A stretch of 64,000 nt of DNA from Tritrichomonas musculus (GCA_039105265.1 JAPFFF010000013.1:558001-622000), one strand, 5' to 3'; numbered from the stretch's first letter, positions 21,427 through 32,124 are shown. Made by a program: numbers and translations. Notes: generated by a model not told the origin, from the letters alone.

Positions 21427-22524
21427 TCAAATTTTGATTGCGTTAATATTTATATTGTTATCTCTTAACAGTATCTTAACAATATTGTGATGACCATGTT
21501 TGCACAAATCAAAGAGAGAATATTGATCTGAAAAGTCATTTGAAATGAAAAAATAATTATGATATTTGATCGCTATTGAATTAACGTATTTCATCAATTT
21601 TTGATCATCATTGAAATAACGTTCTTTTAATTGATTTGCAATATCATTGTAATGGAACATAATTGCATTTATGAAGTAATGCTTCATATAACTGATATCG
21701 TCCTTTTTCAGAATATCAATCAATTCACTTTTGCGAGAAAGAACTGCAAATGTGAATAAATTTAATTGATCATAACCTTGAATTTGTCGTAAATAATTGA
21801 AAATATTTATTGATCCGAAAAAAGCTGCATATTCAATCAAAGTTATATTTCCTTTCAATAAATATGAATTTGTTTCAAAAATTGAGTCTTTAATCAAATA
21901 GGATCCATTTACTTGAATGGACTTGTCTACCATTGTATCTTGATTCATGCATTCAATAAACTCATCAATTGAATCGTTCCGAATTAATTGACAAATATAA
22001 CTGTCATTTTCCCCAATATTTCGTTTTTCTTCATAATCGGGTGGTAAGCCTCTTGAAATTCTCTGATAAAAATCGGCACTTACAAAAGGTCTGATTTCTT
22101 TGGCAAAGTAACTAGGGTAAGAATGATTTTTGTGAGCAATGCAATTGGCAACTTGTTTATCTACTTCCAGTATATTTTCGTTAATTAAAAAGAGTAGAAT
22201 TCTTTTGTTTCCTTTGAAAATCCTATAAATGTTTATATTATCAAAATAACTTTTAATTGTATTTTCAAAATATTTAATAATCTGTTCGATTTTGCCGAAA
22301 AAATTTAATCCTCGATGATGGTTACTAGATATTTTTATGAGTATTTGGAGGATTGATTTAAGAATAGATTGATCGCTTTGAACTTGCTGTTCTTCGAAAA
22401 ATCGTATTAAATTGTCATATTCTGCTTCTGGGTTTGCTTCGGTGTCTATGAATTTTAGCATCATTTCTTGAAATCTTTTCATTTTCTCAATAAAATCTTG
22501 AATATCTCTTCTCTGCTCATTCAT
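21427..22524 (-). CDS. Ankyrin protein of the trichomonad DUF3447 type
   Basis: 365 aa. The N-terminal half is helical and matches the paralogues at 30973-32124 and 56100-57146 (for example KRILLFLINE, then GENDSYICQLIRNDSIDEF and ITLIEYAAFFGSINIFNYL). The second half is a set of degenerate ankyrin helices ending at HHNIVKILLRDNNININAIKI. The frame stops exactly where a next ankyrin repeat would start, and separated ankyrin modules follow downstream, so the full product may be longer. Likely a cytosolic scaffold; partners unknown. Start chosen at the ATG (MNEQRRDIQDF), about 75 nt downstream (on the coding strand) of an ACTTTTTGA motif. Confidence 0.85.
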   Translation of the reverse strand: MNEQRRDIQDFIEKMKRFQEMMLKFIDTEANPEAEYDNLIRFFEEQQVQSDQSILKSILQILIKISSNHHRGLNFFGKIEQIIKYFENTIKSYFDNINIYRIFKGNKRILLFLINENILEVDKQVANCIAHKNHSYPSYFAKEIRPFVSADFYQRISRGLPPDYEEKRNIGENDSYICQLIRNDSIDEFIECMNQDTMVDKSIQVNGSYLIKDSIFETNSYLLKGNITLIEYAAFFGSINIFNYLRQIQGYDQLNLFTFAVLSRKSELIDILKKDDISYMKHYFINAIMFHYNDIANQLKERYFNDDQKLMKYVNSIAIKYHNYFFISNDFSDQYSLFDLCKHGHHNIVKILLRDNNININAIKI

Positions 22525-22597
22525 ATAGATAAAATTTTGAAAAAGTTTAACAATAAAATAATAATAAACTTTTTAATAATATTGGAATAAAATCTTT

Positions 22598-22606
22598 TCA
22601 AAAAGT
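22598..22606 (-). promoter_or_regulatory. ACTTTTTGA motif upstream of the ankyrin gene
   Basis: Read on the gene strand this is ACTTTTTGA, 74 nt before the ATG. A near copy (ACTTTTTCA) lies 14 nt before it, at about 22537-22545. The same word precedes other genes in the window at comparable distances. A role in transcription start is inferred, not shown. Confidence 0.35.
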
Positions 22607-22779
22607 GAAAATAATTTGTATTGTAATTTTAGTTGTTTAAAAAAGATTATACTTTTTCTTAAATGAGCTATATTTGGTTTTTATTTGATAAATATAAATA
22701 ATTGTTATATTAAAATGAAAATATATAATAAGTTTATTTTTTTTAAAAAATATTTAATTTTGAGATATCTCAAAAACAT

Positions 22780-24042
22780 GAATGTTAAAGATATAGATAT
22801 TTTCGAATATATAAAAAACCACATTATTACACAAGCAAGAGATTACTTTGGAGTTGGTTTATATAGAATTAACAGAATAATTTGTGAAATGGAAGGTTTG
22901 AAACTTCAAATTCTGGTATTATCTATGCAAATGAAATTTCCAGTTTGATTTTTTTAAATTTTAATTTGTTAATTTTGCATGATACAGTTGATTATCGTTT
23001 AATAGAAAACAAAATTAAATTCAGAAACACATAACATATTCAAATGTTGATTAAGGCTCAAATATTTAAAAGATAGAATTTTAGTTATGATCTTTTACAT
23101 GATATATCCTATAATTTAGACCAAATAACCAAAATAATAATATTTACAGATGAGTGCAGGATTTGTGGTGGTCCAGACTGTTCAGAAAGATGGTTTAAAT
23201 CTGAAAATTATTCAGAATTCACTACTATATCAAACGAAAAATTTTCATTTAGCATAATGATATTTGCTGCAATTTGATATAATTATATATCTGATGTTTA
23301 TTTTATTGAAGGTTATTTAAATACCATTAAATATATAAATTTATTAATTCAAAAAATTTTATTCTAAAAGTTAAATGATAAATTTCGACCATTTAATTAT
23401 TTATATGAACAATATGGTGCTCCTTGTCACACCACTCAAAAGTCAATTAAATTTATAGAGCAAAATGCAAGGATGCTTTACGGATGCTATCCAAAAAGTC
23501 CCAAATGATCCCCGAATGAAATGATAAGGGCGATGGTCAAACGAAAATTATAAAAATTGAATTACTTTCCAAAATATAAAGAAGAACTAAAAGAAGCTAT
23601 TAGTATTAATTCGTTAATCGACAATTTTCAATATTGAATACAAATATGCCACAATGTTGGGAACAAAGTATCTCGCACTACCTTTCAAACCACAAACATT
23701 CTATTCCTGAAGAAGATCAAGCAAAGGAATTTCCATTACTGCTTATTCCCGAAGACAATTATAATATTTATCAACAAAATCAGAAAAATTCCTGAAAATG
23801 GAAAGATAATTCGAAAATATTGGCTTATAATATTCAAATTAAACCTAGTTCTCTTCGGATTAAATTTAAATGAGCTTGATGTCAAAATCAGAGATTATAC
23901 AAATCACTTAAATTTTTGTTATCAAGTTCCTTTAGATATTTCTGTCATTGGGAGGCATTTAAATCTAGTTAATTGTACAAGAAATATTCAGCCAGAACGT
24001 GAAAATGAGTATTCTTCTGATGAAGAAAATAATGATTAATTT
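22780..24042 (+). mobile_element. Decayed Tc1/mariner transposon
   Basis: Plus-strand frames give a recognisable DDE_3/mariner-type transposase in pieces: ITQARDYFGVGLYRI (helix-turn-helix side), ECRICGGPDCSERWF (first catalytic region), YEQYGAPCHTTQKSIKFIEQ (second catalytic region, where the Asp of DGAPCHT is replaced by Tyr), and MIRAMVKRKL. Several stops and frameshifts separate these. The last block (ending NEYSSDEENND, stop at 24040-24042) may be a C-terminal tail. I could not find the terminal inverted repeats. An inactive fossil. Confidence 0.75.
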
Positions 24043-24893
24043 TATACTCTTAATTAGTTGAAAGAAGCCTCTCTGCAATTTTCAACTAATGTATGAATTA
24101 TTCCCAAAAGAGAAAGCGAAACAATGTTTCTTCTTTAAGCAAAGCCCATACAAAGTTGGAAACCAAAAAAATTCAAATATTAGGAGATACTTGAAAAGTA
24201 AAATATTAAAAAAAAAAAAAAAATGTAATTTGAATTAATAATTAGCGCCAAATTTTTATTTCACTCTAAAGATGACATTTACCATTATCATTAATGATAA
24301 TGCACTCCTATTTGAATGGTCAACTTTATGCTCCAATTAAACTTCTTTGCAGATTTTAAATTTTTTATTCATTTTCAACAAATTATCTTATTATTACTGT
24401 AGAATTCTATTAAGTCTATTGGAATTTATTGCATGAACTTATTAAGATAGGATTCTTGCATTATCAAGTACATAATTTTTTTTTTTATTTTCATACCCGA
24501 TATTGATATATTAACATACATCAATTTTAGTTAGTACTTATGATTGTACCCTATTATTATGATCAATTTCTTTTCAATCTATGAATTTTTATTTCTTTCT
24601 TAAGATCTTATTTTCTTTCCCTATAATAATTTCATTTAAGGACGAAAGAGTGATTATTACTTAAGCCATTTTCTTCCAATCAATAGGTATAAATTCAAAA
24701 GTATGTCAATTGTAAGTATACTTAATCAATAGGATCTTTTTTGAAAGTAAAAACTTTTTTATAAATGATTAATCATATTACCTTTTTTATAAACTTAAAT
24801 GAAACAATACTCTTTTTATTTAATATGATTTTTATGGTTTAAAAAAAACTTTTATTACATGCTTATATTTTATTTATTCTTAAAAAGCATGAA
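24043..24893. other. AT-rich spacer, nothing recognised
   Basis: Contains an A-run near 24210, a perfect 18-bp palindrome ATTATCATTAATGATAAT near 24285 and otherwise unstructured A/T-rich sequence up to tRNA-Leu. Confidence 0.5.
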
Positions 24894-24973
24894 GGTTGTT
24901 TGGCCGAGTGGTCTAAGGCGTCAGACTAAGGTTCTGGTCCGAAAGGGCGTGGGTTCGAACCCCACAGCAACCA
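24894..24973 (+). tRNA. tRNA-Leu (anticodon AAG)
   Basis: 80 nt. Acceptor GGTTGTT (24894-24900) pairs with AGCAACC (24966-24972) with one G-T pair, and the discriminator is A. Anticodon stem TCAGA/TCTGG with loop CTAAGGT gives anticodon AAG. A long variable arm (about TCCGAAAGGG) marks a class II tRNA, as required for leucine. A and B boxes (TGGCCGAGTGG, GGTTCGAACC) are intact. T-run follows. No intron. Confidence 0.97.
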
Positions 24974-25232
24974 TTTTTTGATTTTTTATATGAATTAAAA
25001 TTTTCAATTGATTGAAGCTTAACAGAGTACATTAATTTAATTTCTTGATTTAAATATATTTTAATATAATCATAAAAAATGTTTTATTTGTAAAATATAG
25101 AGAGTTTTGGAATATTTCAAAAAGATATCTGAAAATATTTTTCAAATTCAGAATACAGCAGCAAGAAAGAATGTTTAAGAGATGATATATTTATTAAGAG
25201 AATGATGAAAAACATCAATTAAGGTATATATG

Positions 25233-25338
25233 AGAAATGATGACTATTATTTGATTCTAATGATTCAATCTAATGAAATTAATGAATTCGTCACTTTTGT
25301 TGAACAAAGATATTCATCGTTATATTTCAAAATTTAGA
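25233..25338 (+). pseudogene. Scrap of a DUF3447-type ankyrin gene
   Basis: About 34 codons read NDDYYLILMIQSNEINEFVT and continue with FVEQRYS, which matches the GENDSYICxLIRNDxIDEFxxxVNQ block of the other copies in this window. Nothing on either side continues the protein. Surrounding sequence (24974-25527) otherwise holds a T-run and a weak 105-bp inverted-repeat unit at about 25357-25462. Confidence 0.55.
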
Positions 25339-25527
25339 GTTTGAATTGATTCATAATTACAGTCTTTGCATTTCAGGTTTCCTCTTTTAACTAATATTTG
25401 ACCATATATTGACCTTAAAAAGTGCCAAAAAAGTACAAATTTGAAATGCACAGATTGCAAATTACATTTTTTTTTTTTTAATTATGAAAAAATAACGTAA
25501 ATAAAAATAACAAATTAATTTTTTTTT

Positions 25528-27492
25528 TTATTCACGACTTTGGTTATCAAGAAGAGCTGTGCTTGGAATCAAGCTAACCTCTTTCAATCCTTTTCTCCAA
25601 AATCCTCTCCACACGATCATCAAAATAAAGAAGTAAACAAGAGTGAATGAGTACATAGAAAAGACAGTTCCTATAATGTTGCTTGCTCTAATCAAATCTT
25701 TGTTAAAGAGCTCATTGTAATCGTAATACAAGCAGTAGAGCATCGGGCACAAGTCGATAAGGAATGTCCACCTTAATGGAAGCGAAATTGCGAGAGCTGA
25801 AAACAGGAGAGTGATTGGCAAAACAAAGCCAGTCAAATACATCAGTGCAAAATATTGTCCCCAAACAGCGTAATGGGCACCATTGCAAACAAATCCCCAA
25901 GTCCAAACAAAACCGAAATGCTTCTCAATTGTCATGAACACAAGCGGCATACAAAACGGCCATAAAACAACGATAAACAAGCTGTAACGAATCAAATTCG
26001 GAAGTCGATCAATTCGACTTTTAACAGCCAAAAAGCCAAAGAAAATGGAATAAATCCACATAGATTCAGAAGTGTCATATTCAATCCACATTTCAAAGTT
26101 ACTTGTTATGTGCTTTGGAACATGAACAAATGGAAAAGTAATGATCAATAAGAAGAACCAAATTAGAGCAAGATAAACTTCGTATCGAACAACAATTGTG
26201 TTAAGAGGAGCATAAATGTCTTCTTTATAACTTGGCAAAGATTCATCAATTGTAAAACTTAATGTTTGCTCAACATCGCCTGTCAAATTCATCTTATATT
26301 TTCCATACTCGTTAACATTCAGCTCGGTTTCACAGAGCCAAAATCTCAAACTTCCACTTTCATCGTCAATTCGTCTACAACTCAATTTCTCATTATATAA
26401 AACATTCGGATAGACAGATGAATAGATTGACGGCTCTTTATTCGAGTAAACAATCACTCGAATCCACGTATTCTTCTCATTAAAAATCTGGTGATTTGAC
26501 AGCAGCTCGTCGGGAAGCGGATTTGTGATGAATGCAAAAGATGAATTTTCACGTGTTTGTATAAGGTCAATTGGATGATATGAAAGACGACCATTATCGA
26601 TGATTGCGACGGAGAACTTTTTATGATCAGTAAGATCACAACCGACAATTTCTAAAAGTCCATGGTAATGCATAAAAAGTGGCTTTGCTGGATGAAGATG
26701 ACCGTTTAAAAAGAATCCGATTTTCTTATTTTTTAGAATTTGTTGAAAAGTTTTTCCAGATGATGATTTTGCACCGAATCTCCACACGAAGTAAGGGAAA
26801 TGATTAGTAACAATGATTTCATTCTCTTCTGGAATTTGATCAATCAAACTCTCGAGTTTATCATAAAAAGAAGTCGATGAATGTGCGTAATAAAACAACG
26901 GCGCATGAGCGGTTGGAAAATTGAATTGATTCAACGTGATGAACGTGTAATTTCGACCATTTATGTCAACCGAATGAATTGACATGTGATAATCATCAAG
27001 AGTGAGATTCTCGTATATCTTGGATTGCTTCCGTTTCGTTTCATATGAGTAAATCGCAAGCGCGTCGTGATTTCCATCATTTTCAATGACCAGATATTTG
27101 TCCCGTAGTCGTTGTGAAAGCTTTTCATAGATGCGGATGTCCTCTGGCTGTTGTCTACTGTACGTTATTCCATCAATGTTCGGATAGTTGTTGGCAAGAT
27201 CGCCAGTAATAACATTGAAATCTGGTTTTATAGTATTAATAATTAATGAAATGGCTTGATCAAAGAAATAACTTTTTTCAGGCTGTAGATGATCGATGTG
27301 TACATCACTTAAATGTGTAAAAATGCCTGGAATCTGGCTATGATTAAAAGATTTATAATTTGTATTTGAAATGATGTCACCAGTTTTGTTTCTATAGGGA
27401 ATAATAAAAGAAATCCATGCAAAAAGTGCAAGAAATGCAACCCAGGCGTATTGCGACAATAAATAAGGAATACTTCGAAATCTGAGACTCAT
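25528..27492 (-). CDS. Membrane metallophosphoesterase, TMEM62-like
   Basis: 654 aa from the ATG of MSLRFRSIPYLL; an upstream ATG at 27582 would add 30 residues that look non-conserved. One membrane segment near residues 17-33 is followed by a calcineurin-like phosphoesterase domain with all metal-binding motifs: SDVH (62-65), GD (97-98), GNHD (140-143), TNHFP and GHLH. A beta-rich middle domain and about five to six C-terminal membrane helices complete the TMEM62 arrangement. The active site should face the lumen or outside, with a two-metal centre hydrolysing a phosphoester of unknown identity. The GC content is a little higher than in neighbouring genes, and no damage is visible. Its divergent neighbour (27859) starts about 370 bp away. 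Confidence 0.9.
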   Translation of the reverse strand: MSLRFRSIPYLLSQYAWVAFLALFAWISFIIPYRNKTGDIISNTNYKSFNHSQIPGIFTHLSDVHIDHLQPEKSYFFDQAISLIINTIKPDFNVITGDLANNYPNIDGITYSRQQPEDIRIYEKLSQRLRDKYLVIENDGNHDALAIYSYETKRKQSKIYENLTLDDYHMSIHSVDINGRNYTFITLNQFNFPTAHAPLFYYAHSSTSFYDKLESLIDQIPEENEIIVTNHFPYFVWRFGAKSSSGKTFQQILKNKKIGFFLNGHLHPAKPLFMHYHGLLEIVGCDLTDHKKFSVAIIDNGRLSYHPIDLIQTRENSSFAFITNPLPDELLSNHQIFNEKNTWIRVIVYSNKEPSIYSSVYPNVLYNEKLSCRRIDDESGSLRFWLCETELNVNEYGKYKMNLTGDVEQTLSFTIDESLPSYKEDIYAPLNTIVVRYEVYLALIWFFLLIITFPFVHVPKHITSNFEMWIEYDTSESMWIYSIFFGFLAVKSRIDRLPNLIRYSLFIVVLWPFCMPLVFMTIEKHFGFVWTWGFVCNGAHYAVWGQYFALMYLTGFVLPITLLFSALAISLPLRWTFLIDLCPMLYCLYYDYNELFNKDLIRASNIIGTVFSMYSFTLVYFFILMIVWRGFWRKGLKEVSLIPSTALLDNQSRE

Positions 27493-27858
27493 TACAATAA
27501 TGAATAATAAACGGTCTTTTATAATATATACATATATCTTTGAAAACAATAAATAACTCATTTTGCAAATTTTATTTTTCATATGTTGAAATGATTTAAA
27601 TATTTTTTCTTTAATATATATAAATAATATAAAAAATAATATAAAAACATTATTAAAGAACCATTCTACACTATTTCTTTAATATATCATATTTATTTGA
27701 TCACAGGATATATATATTTAAATTTGTGTCCTGATAGATACTTGAATGTTGGGTAAACAACATTTTTTTCATAATTTAAATTTGAATTGTTAATTGAAAA
27801 TATTGTATGAGATCTTTTAAATTTCAAAATTTTATAATACTTTTTTTTTCCACCAAAT

Positions 27859-29166
27859 ATGAGTGAAATAAACCAAATCAAACTCACGCCTTCATGCATT
27901 TTTGGAGTCCCTTTCCATGTCTATGCGCAAGATTTTACTTTTATTGTAAATGACAAAGAATTTAAAACAAGCCATTTAATCGCTGAACTTTTATCTTCTA
28001 AAATTTGCCAAATGCGCTCAAATGATCCAACATGTGACACATACGTTATCAACACTGAACATCAAGGCGATTTCCAACAAATTCTCAATCTTGTTGATTT
28101 CAATCAAGCTACACTTCAAACGGACGACCTTGTGTTTCTTTTAGAAGTCATCGAATCACTTGAAAACAACTCCATTGAACTCACAGGCACCATGGACAAT
28201 GTCGAATTAACGGCAGACAATGTTTTTACGTTAATTCAAAAACATGAAAAATTCCCGAAATTTTATTCAAATCAAATTGTCCGAGAAATTGAATTCATCG
28301 CTTCACATTTTTATGAACTCGTAGAAACATGCAAGGACAAGATAAAGAATCTCTCGTTTGACACATTACTGAGAGTTCTTAGTGACGATAAACTTAAATT
28401 GAATAACGAAGATCAACTTTTGAATTTTGCGAACGAAATTTACGCGAACGATAGAAAATTATTTGAAATTTATGAGACAGTCGTTTTCAAGAACGTTTCA
28501 TCATTCATTATGAAGGACTTTGTTAGCATATTTGATTATGAAGATTTGAATTCAAAGACGTGGATCTCTCTGTCCGCGCGTCTTCAAGAAGAGGTTGATA
28601 TGAAAGAGCCAGACACGAATCCAGACAGGTACGCAGAGCTATCGTTCACGAAGGATGAGAATCAAGAATTTTCAGGCATCATCAAATACCTGAGGAACAT
28701 ATCACCAAGCAACATTGAAGATCTTCTTAAAATTACTTCATCTACTTGGTCATCTTCATATGTTCCACAAAATGCTATTTTATTTGAAGATCAAAGTAAA
28801 TTCTTTATTTCTAATAATGTCGCGAATAGCTGGGTCTGCTTTGATTTCTGCGAACATCGGGTTAGTCCAACGAAATACACAATCAGGACAACGACAAACT
28901 GGAGTAATCCAAACCCGAATCCAAAAAGCTGGGTTATTGAAGGATCGGACGACAACAGCAAAGATGATAAATCGTGGACCAATCTTACGGAAAAAAGCAA
29001 CGTTTCGTGTCTTGATGGACAAGGAGGGATAATTCAAACATTTGATATTAAAAATAAAACACCGAAAAAATTCCGATACATACGATTTCGTCAAACAGGC
29101 AAAAATGGCCATAATGGTGACAACTTAATTTTTGATTCATTTGAAATATATGGAAGATATATATAA
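27859..29166 (+). CDS. BTB/BACK protein with C-terminal discoidin-like domain
   Basis: 435 aa. Residues about 25-110 form a BTB/POZ-like fold (DFTFIVNDKEFKTSHLIAEL), about 130-235 a BACK-like helical region, and about 265-434 an F5/8 type C (discoidin)-like beta sandwich (NSWVCFDFCEHRVSPTKYTI ... WTNLTEK ... KKFRYIRFRQTGKN ... SFEIYGRY). No signal peptide. This architecture is widespread in trichomonads and resembles BTBD9-type proteins. It could act as a substrate adaptor or scaffold. The start ATG is preceded by TACTTTTTTTTTCC. Confidence 0.9.
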   Translation: MSEINQIKLTPSCIFGVPFHVYAQDFTFIVNDKEFKTSHLIAELLSSKICQMRSNDPTCDTYVINTEHQGDFQQILNLVDFNQATLQTDDLVFLLEVIESLENNSIELTGTMDNVELTADNVFTLIQKHEKFPKFYSNQIVREIEFIASHFYELVETCKDKIKNLSFDTLLRVLSDDKLKLNNEDQLLNFANEIYANDRKLFEIYETVVFKNVSSFIMKDFVSIFDYEDLNSKTWISLSARLQEEVDMKEPDTNPDRYAELSFTKDENQEFSGIIKYLRNISPSNIEDLLKITSSTWSSSYVPQNAILFEDQSKFFISNNVANSWVCFDFCEHRVSPTKYTIRTTTNWSNPNPNPKSWVIEGSDDNSKDDKSWTNLTEKSNVSCLDGQGGIIQTFDIKNKTPKKFRYIRFRQTGKNGHNGDNLIFDSFEIYGRYI

Positions 29167-29544
29167 TGGCAAAATACTTCAAGTAGTTTCAACCATTTTT
29201 TAATGATAAATGAATAAATAAAAATAATCAAAATCTTAATGCATTAACTACTATTTGTTTAACTTTTTTAATATAATGATCCATGAACAATTCGAGAATT
29301 CAGGAAGTAAAGATATTAGCAATAATTAAATAATTTTAATTGTTAGTTTATGAATTTTATATACATAAATATCATTTTTTAATGGGGATCAAACAAGTAT
29401 TATGATTCACATTCTAGAGGAAGAAAAATTTATAAGTCGTGCATTTATGAAAGCATATATCTCCAAGAAGGTAGAAAAATAATAAATTGCAAGAGCAGAA
29501 AACTATTTTTCAGATGCAGCAAAAAAATAAAGCTCAATATATTC
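29167..29544. other. Spacer between convergent genes
   Basis: 378 bp of A/T-rich sequence between the BTB/discoidin gene and the LRR frame. No features recognised. Confidence 0.5.
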
Positions 29545-30872
29545 TTAATAAATATTGCAATAATTTGAACTTTTAATAATTTTTATGTTTTCAGGAAAAA
29601 CACCAATTCCAATAAATATTACTGATGATGGAATTGAAATTTCTTTCAACGATAAACAACCACTAAAGGCAGAATTTTTAATTGCTGTTACTGAAGGAGG
29701 AATTGTTATTTCAACAAGTGATGAACAATCTTTGAATGCTGATGGACCAATTTCAATTACTGAAGAAGGAACAGTAAAATTTATCAACGAAGAACAATCT
29801 CTAAATGTTGCTTCATTAATTATTGCTATTGTTGAAGGAATTGATATGAATTTCAATGCTGAACATCCTTCAAATGCAGAAGATTTGATTTCATTCACTG
29901 AAGAGGGAATGATAACTTTTGTTAAAGACGTGCATCCATAGAAAGAATATTCGCCAATTGATTTTACTGATGTTGGAATCGTTAACTTGATTAAAGATGA
30001 ACATTCATTAAAAGCAAAATTGCCAATTTCAGTAACAGACGATGAAATTAATATTTGTTGAAGTGATGTGCATTCACTAAACGTGAAATTTTCTATTCTT
30101 TTTATTGAAGATGGAATTGATAACTTGACAATTGACTTACAGCCTTTGAAAGCATAGGAGCCAATTGATGTCACTGAAGAAGGAATTATAATATTCGAAA
30201 GTGATGAACATCCTTTGAAAGCACTTGATCCAATCGAAGTCAAAGATGAAGGAATTTTTATTTGTGTGAGTGATGAACATCCATTAAAAGCCAACGAACA
30301 AATCAGTTCAATTGAAGAAGGAATTAAAATATTATGAAGAGATGAACATCCATCGAATGATCTTTTTTTAATAATTCTGATAGAAGATGGAATTGCTATT
30401 TGAGCTAAAAGTGGACAACAGAAGAAAGCGCCTTCACCAATTTCTGTTACTGAAGAAGGAAGAGAGATGTGTGCCAATGATAAACAGCTACTGAATGCAT
30501 AATTTCCAATCGATGTAATTGATGAAGGAAGAGAAATCTCTGTTAACAATGAGCATCCAGAAAAGGTGAAGTCTTCAATTTTTGCAATTGAATTAGGAAT
30601 GATGATTTGCTGCAATGATGAACATCCTTTAAAGGCTCCACTTTCAATTGCAGTTATTGAAGATGGAATCCTTATTTGGCTAATTGATGAACATCCTTTG
30701 AATGCATTTTGTCCAATATAAGTAATAAATGAAGGAATCTTTATTTCTTTCAACTTTTTACAGTCATAGAAAGAATCAGGTAAAATTTCAATTTCTGTTT
30801 GTTCAAATAAAAAATCAATAATTTCAGTATTGTTTCTTTCTCCAGCAAGATGCAATGGTGTAACCTCATAAA
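29545..30872 (-). CDS. BspA-like LRR_5 frame lacking any ATG, preceded by an ankyrin start
   Basis: An uninterrupted frame of about 440 codons begins with YEVTPLHLAGERNNTEIIDF, the front of an ankyrin repeat, and then runs into about 17 leucine-rich repeats of 23 residues (IPSSVTSIGSYAFKGCSSL type), the TpLRR/BspA form. There is no methionine codon anywhere in it and no signal peptide, so it cannot be a free-standing gene. Upstream, 100 bp away, the ankyrin ORF 30973-32124 ends within an ankyrin repeat. I infer that the two form one gene, a DUF3447/ankyrin/LRR_5 protein, joined by removal of the stop-containing spacer. A phase-0 join (AAT|GTTTATT to TATGAG|GTTACA) is possible on paper but does not fit the known trichomonad splice consensus. 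The alternative is a recent pseudogene. Confidence 0.8.
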
Positions 30873-30972
30873 AATAAATTTTAAAACATCATTTCAATAC
30901 ATTGAAATTTAAAATATAATGAAAACAAACCATTTGAAATTCCATTTAAAAAAAACTTTTCATTTTGGAATT

Positions 30973-32124
30973 CTATAAATTCACAACAACTAAATAAACA
31001 TTATTGAAATAACAATTTTTTTTTAAAATTATTTTTTCATTTAAATTAATATTTAACTCATCTCTATTTATATAAAGTTTAACAAGTTCGAGATAATCAT
31101 ATTGACAAGCATAATAGAAAATAAACTTATTGTTCATATCATTCGTAAAGTACTCATAATTGTGATAATGAAAACTGTAAGAAAGAACATTTTCATTGAA
31201 TTTTTCCTCATTTGAATTGATATAATTATTTTGAATATAATTGGCGATATCATTATGATGGCATTTTATTGATTCTTCAAGACATTTCTCATATGATTTC
31301 CTTTCTGGAACAACATGGCTTTCTTCCAGAAGGTGAATTATTTCACCATTTCGACCATGAATTGAATACAACCACAAAGACGAAGTTAATTCAATGTTAT
31401 TCAATCTCAAATATTGAAATATTTGAATTGATCCAAAAAATGCAGCATATTCAATTAATGTTATTTCTTTTCTCTTCAATAAAAAAGAATTTGTTTCAAA
31501 AATCGACGGTTTGATTGAATTTGAAAGAGTCAAATTTGTTTGGTTTACAAATGTGATGAATTCATCTATCAAATCGTTACGAATTAAAAAACAAATGTAT
31601 GAATCATTCTCTCCTACTCTACGTTTTTCTTCATATTTATTCAAAATACCTGGTTCAAATTTTGCCAATTTGCTCTCAATTATTTCTTTCTTTTTATTTT
31701 CAATGAAAAATTTTATTTCGTGAAAAAAATAAAAGTCATTTTTCTGTAGAAAATACTGGGCAATGGCGTTGTCAACATTAATAATTCTCTTTTCAAAAAG
31801 GAAAAGAAGAATTCTCTTCTGCTTTTTAAAAAAAGTAAAAATTTCCCAGTTTGAAAAAGTTTGTTTGATTTCGTTTTCAAAATGTAAAATTATTTTCTCA
31901 ATTTTTTCGAATAAATTGGATTTTCTAAAGGTATTTTTTGCAACTTTAGAAATTAATCGAAGGAATAATTTCATATCTTCGCGATTTTCTTGAATTGCAT
32001 GAATCTCTAAAAAATCAATCAAAATTTGATAATATATATCGATGTCATTTTCACATTCAACGAAACTAATGAAATTGTTATATATTTCGTTTTTCAATGC
32101 AAAATATCTTTGTATGTCAATCAT
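30973..32124 (-). CDS. Ankyrin protein of the DUF3447 type, probable first part of an LRR fusion
   Basis: 383 aa from the ATG of MIDIQRYFALK; an ATG 15 codons upstream (32169) gives a less conserved lead. Conserved blocks are KRILLFLFEKRI, GENDSYICFLIRNDLIDEF, ITLIEYAAFFGSIQIFQYL and CHHNDIANYI, shared with the copies at 21.4 and 56.1 kb. The frame ends with LVKLYINRDELNINLNEK plus about 20 low-complexity residues, i.e. inside an ankyrin repeat. The next frame downstream resumes with the missing ankyrin front and continues as LRR_5. Likely a cytosolic scaffold. Confidence 0.85.
   Translation of the reverse strand: MIDIQRYFALKNEIYNNFISFVECENDIDIYYQILIDFLEIHAIQENREDMKLFLRLISKVAKNTFRKSNLFEKIEKIILHFENEIKQTFSNWEIFTFFKKQKRILLFLFEKRIINVDNAIAQYFLQKNDFYFFHEIKFFIENKKKEIIESKLAKFEPGILNKYEEKRRVGENDSYICFLIRNDLIDEFITFVNQTNLTLSNSIKPSIFETNSFLLKRKEITLIEYAAFFGSIQIFQYLRLNNIELTSSLWLYSIHGRNGEIIHLLEESHVVPERKSYEKCLEESIKCHHNDIANYIQNNYINSNEEKFNENVLSYSFHYHNYEYFTNDMNNKFIFYYACQYDYLELVKLYINRDELNINLNEKIILKKNCYFNNVYLVVVNL

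Noticed and set aside
22685-22948. 87-codon frame as a separate gene
   Set aside because: It is the N-terminal part of the decayed Tc1/mariner transposase and starts from a non-ATG codon.
29585-29941. 118-codon plus-strand frame
   Set aside because: Antisense of the LRR_5 repeats; its regularity mirrors the 69-bp coding repeat on the other strand.
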